In this document: positions 60,396 through 64,000 of the stretch, piece by piece
Layout of the letters: each line of letters opens with the position of its first letter
Position numbering within the stretch: position 1 is the first letter of the stretch
Source of the DNA: Prosapia bicincta
Lineage: Eukaryota > Arthropoda > Insecta > Hemiptera > Cercopidae
Direction of reading: 5' to 3'
Length of the DNA: 64,000 nucleotides
Assembly (NCBI GenBank): GCA_036971475.1
Contig: JBAIZL010000006.1
Coordinates: forward strand, 61,535,898 to 61,599,897
Translations under genes and position numbers: made by a program
The notes under the pieces: generated by a model
Told to the model about the DNA's origin: nothing
The model's database searches: none
The model's input: only the letters and a program-made list of their open reading frames with translations

Positions 60396-60804
60396 GTAAG
60401 TGTTTAATAGAAATAGTTATTAAAATGGTTGCGTGGGCAGTTTTGAGGTTAGCGTTGTTACAGTTGCACTTTTCTACACATTTCAATTAAATTTGGTTTA
60501 AATGGATTTTAGAGGCAAGTTACTTAGTCTCGGATAGTTCTTTGTATCATTGTATCAGGTTTAATACAAGCTAAGGTTTACGTTTAATCCAGGAATAAGA
60601 AATCGATTTGGCTAATTACACTTACAATTTCAATTTTAAGTTGCATATAAGAAATTTATAAACAGAGATGCTAATGTAAACAAAAACCCAACTTTATTTT
60701 CGTTCACAACAACAGTGACCTTTAAAAAATAACACATTTTTTGTCAAGTTAATAAACTGTAGTCGTTTTCTACGTTTAACTAAAAATCTAAGGGGGAATA
60801 AAAC

Positions 60805-61070
60805 AAACAAAAATTCTCGACTACTCACTATTAAATTGTTTACATTTTGTGATAAGCCTTGTTTAAACACCTTGTTTAAGAAATAGGCTCACTACCTTCT
60901 ATTCTATTCGGTAAATGATTGTGTTTTAGGACCGAGAAATGTTTAAATGCAAAGATAAAAATTATATTTCGTTTAAACTCTTCTTTAATTCTGCGTCCAG
61001 AACATGAAGCACTCTTCTTGTTTCGGATGAAAAGATGGATAATTTCTTGTCGGCAGCAGTAGTCTTCACA
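60805..61070. other. Sequence just after the duplication, nothing recognised
   Basis: AT-rich and single-copy in this window. Confidence 0.4.
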
Positions 61071-61079
61071 TTTGTAGAT

Positions 61080-61370
61080 ATTAGGCCTACGTTTGCATTA
61101 ATAAAGATTAGGCCTACATTGAATAAAGAATAGGCCCACACTAAATAAAGATATTAGGCTTACATTAATAAAAATTAGGCCTACATTAAATTACTTGTTA
61201 GGCCTATATTTATAAAAAATTAGGCTTACATTAGATAACTTGTTAGGCCTACATACATAAAAAATTAGGCCTACATTAAATAACTTGTTAGACCTATATA
61301 TAAAACAATTAGGCCTACTAAATAACTTGTTAGGCCTATTTATATAAAAATTAGGCTACATTAAATAGTT
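61080..61370. repeat. Degenerate TTAGGCCTACAT-type repeat
   Basis: About a dozen copies of [TA]TTAGGCCTA[CT]A separated by 12-20 bp AT-rich spacers. One spacer type (AAATTA, TAAA) alternates with another (ATAACTTGT). Loose period of about 25-30 bp, pairing into about 55 bp. Confidence 0.7.
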
Positions 61371-62225
61371 AGCCAATGTTTAATATTTGATTAAATTGAT
61401 TGTTTTTTAGTATTTAGCATAAATTCTCTTCGAATAATTGGCAATTTCTTTGAATGTTCTTGTAGGCTAAGGAATTAAAATTTTATATTCTGTAACAGGT
61501 TAGGTTACATAGGAATGCACAGGCCTATAACGGAGTTCATTAAATATTATAATAAAGCATTTGAAGATTCATGATTAGAATAACAAAAACAAAACAAAGA
61601 TATTTCCTAAAATAAAATAGAAAATATAATATGACATAACCTCTCAGCTTGAGCCAAATGATCTGTAATTGTGCATAGGTTGTAAATGTCTTGAAATTTC
61701 GGTTGAATGTTATTAATTCCAACCAAAAACGCGAATCTATAATTGTTTGAAAACGATCGGAAGTCTTGGAAGATATCATATTTTCCGTTTTAGAATATTT
61801 AGAATAAGAAATGTGTTTAGACGTTTTACGTTTTTTAATAAAATTGTTGGGATTCAATGAACATTCTATCTTTGGAGTAAAATGTAGGCCAATATAAAAT
61901 ATTACAGATTTGAATATAATTAGGTTATACAAAATCACGTGATCAAGGATTTCTAAACGTTCATTTTAAAACCAAAAGTATCACTGATTTATTTAAATTT
62001 ATTAAAGATATTAAATTTCATCAAGAAGTACTTTTAATTTTACAAACCTTTGCCTAAATTTAATTCAAATCCACCGTTTGTTGATGTCGATTTCATATTA
62101 AATGACGTGTTGATAGCCAAGAGAAAGGTTGCCTCATATAATGAGGCCTAGGTCTACCAGTTTTTACATTTTGGGATATATCTATGAAATGTATGGCTAA
62201 CCGGCAAGCTGGTATAGAATATAAA
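61371..62225. other. AT-rich sequence, unassigned
   Basis: A 132-codon minus-strand frame at 61540-61938 has strongly AT-driven composition (Ile, Asn, Lys, Phe, Tyr) and no recognised motif. It is most likely non-coding. Further AGGCCTA words occur. Confidence 0.35.
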
Positions 62226-62229
62226 CTTA

Positions 62230-63118
<889 letters not shown>

Positions 63119-63289
63119 CAATGTCTTTGTGCCGAACAGTGGAACTACAGTTAGTTTGCAGCTGTTACAGATGAAAATTAATTTACTTATAATGCTTAAA
63201 ATTGTACACTATTCTGATTCAGTAGTTACCAAACTGCAGCGATACAAATCCTCCTCGTAAGATTATAGCTTATCACATAAAATTTCTTT

Positions 63290-63860
63290 AAATTGGCTAG
63301 TTTTGTGACAAATTTTGTTAAATATTGCGTGCTGTTAAGGAGATCTTTTGTTTTTTTTTATTATACCTACTCATTTTTGTGTGTAGAACACGAGTACTAA
63401 TTTTTTTATTTTCCTCGGAAAACATGCTAAAGTTAAGTTAGGTTAGGTTTAGTTATTTTACTACTTAATGCAATGTAAATATTTACATTTGGGAACTAAT
63501 TAAACGTCTGCCTCCGCGGACAAATAATTTTTGCCAGGTAACGTCTCGTTATCGCTATTCTTACCTGACATCTGTATATTTGTTTATAGTAATGTTATAT
63601 AATATTACAATCAAATCGATCCTAAATGAATCTTTTTTGTATATTTTAATATAGGCATACGAAGTACGGAAAAACGTTGATACTGTGCGCCCAAAAAAGT
63701 AGTTCCATATAAAATCTGGTAAAAAATTAACCTTTCGACGCTTTCCGCGGAAAATAAAGTGGATATTCGAGTTCTACACACAAAAAATGAGTATCTATAA
63801 AAAAAAAACAAAAACTTCGTTAACAGCACGTAATATATACCAAAATTTTATATTCTCTTG
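63290..63860. mobile_element. Shorter relative of the long-TIR MITE
   Basis: Inverted ends around TTAAATATTGCGTGCTGTTAA (about 63317) and, on the other strand, the matching word near 63835. The inner words TTTTGTGTGTAGAACACGAG and, inverted, CTCGAGTTCT-like sequence are shared with the inner half of 47818-48866. TTAGG-like words lie at about 63436. No coding sequence. Confidence 0.55.
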
Positions 63861-64000
63861 AGGAAATTCAACTATTGCTTCAAGCATCAGTTTTCATATC
63901 AAACGACTTGATGGTCAGACGAGTATGCTTTTAATGCTTCCATGACTTCAATGCCCTTAGCCCCGTTTGGACTGGCTATCGCTTACATACATGAGTCGAT
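63861..64000. other. Window end, nothing recognised
   Basis: Slightly less AT-rich sequence, with no exon or repeat recognised. Confidence 0.35.

Larger units (their letters stand above)
50058..60804 (+). repeat. 10.75-kb segmental duplication, copy 2
   Basis: A near-identical direct tandem repeat of 39309-50051. All features of copy 1 recur at +10749 (before the TA array) or +10753 (after it). Beyond 60804 the sequence departs from copy 1 (AAACAAACAAAAATTC). Confidence 0.95.

Noticed and set aside
61540..61938. 132-codon minus-strand frame
   Set aside because: Extreme AT-driven residue use, no motif and no neighbouring signals.

Overview
This is a eukaryotic nuclear window and very probably an insect. 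The only recognisable host gene is the nuclear-encoded mitochondrial subunit COX7C. The mobile elements (LINEs with an RNase H domain and a DUF4780-type ORF1, Penelope-like elements, a jockey-like fragment, a Helitron helicase scrap, pogo-like and Tc1/mariner-like MITEs) suit an insect, and short TTAGG runs are present. The AT content is high, introns are very long, and AGGCCTA words and microsatellites are abundant. A hemipteran is plausible, but nothing here proves the order. Most of the window is intron or intergenic DNA made of repeats.

Layout. 1-4150: AT-rich sequence with copies of an unclassified dispersed repeat (called family D here), a long (CA)n array and a possible terminal exon. 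4156-4368: foldback of Penelope-like tails. 4412-9589: a near full-length but broken LINE on the minus strand, an island of higher GC. 9588-12590: microsatellites and a Helitron helicase relic. 12592-14027: inverted dimer of a Penelope-like element. 14970-15676: composite (TA)n array. 15930-16360: second Penelope-like fragment (minus). 16806-17086: Penelope-tail foldback. 17636-18467: imperfect tandem duplication just upstream of COX7C. 18857-18949: COX7C coding exon 1. Its first intron (about 19.4 kb) holds a mariner-like element, a second LINE with a 13-bp target-site duplication (23779-28201), a jockey fragment, an internally deleted LINE, a minisatellite and a 120-bp satellite. 38322-38438: COX7C coding exon 2, followed directly by a splice donor after the stop codon.

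39309-50051 and 50058-60804 are two almost identical copies of a 10.75-kb unit in direct tandem, joined by 6 bp of filler. Each unit holds a candidate COX7C 3'UTR exon, three minisatellite arrays (13, 45 and 54 bp), a pogo-like MITE, a Penelope-tail foldback, a long-TIR MITE and, near its right end, a second COX7C-like first exon with a different mitochondrial presequence. No exon 2 for that second start lies in the window, so the partner exon should be downstream of 64000. 60805-64000 holds AGGCCTA-rich sequence and more long-TIR elements.

The points most worth following up are the duplicated COX7C-like first exons, the duplication itself (real or assembly artefact), the hammerhead-like hairpin motif shared by the Penelope tails, and a dispersed element whose tail has given rise to several different tandem arrays.
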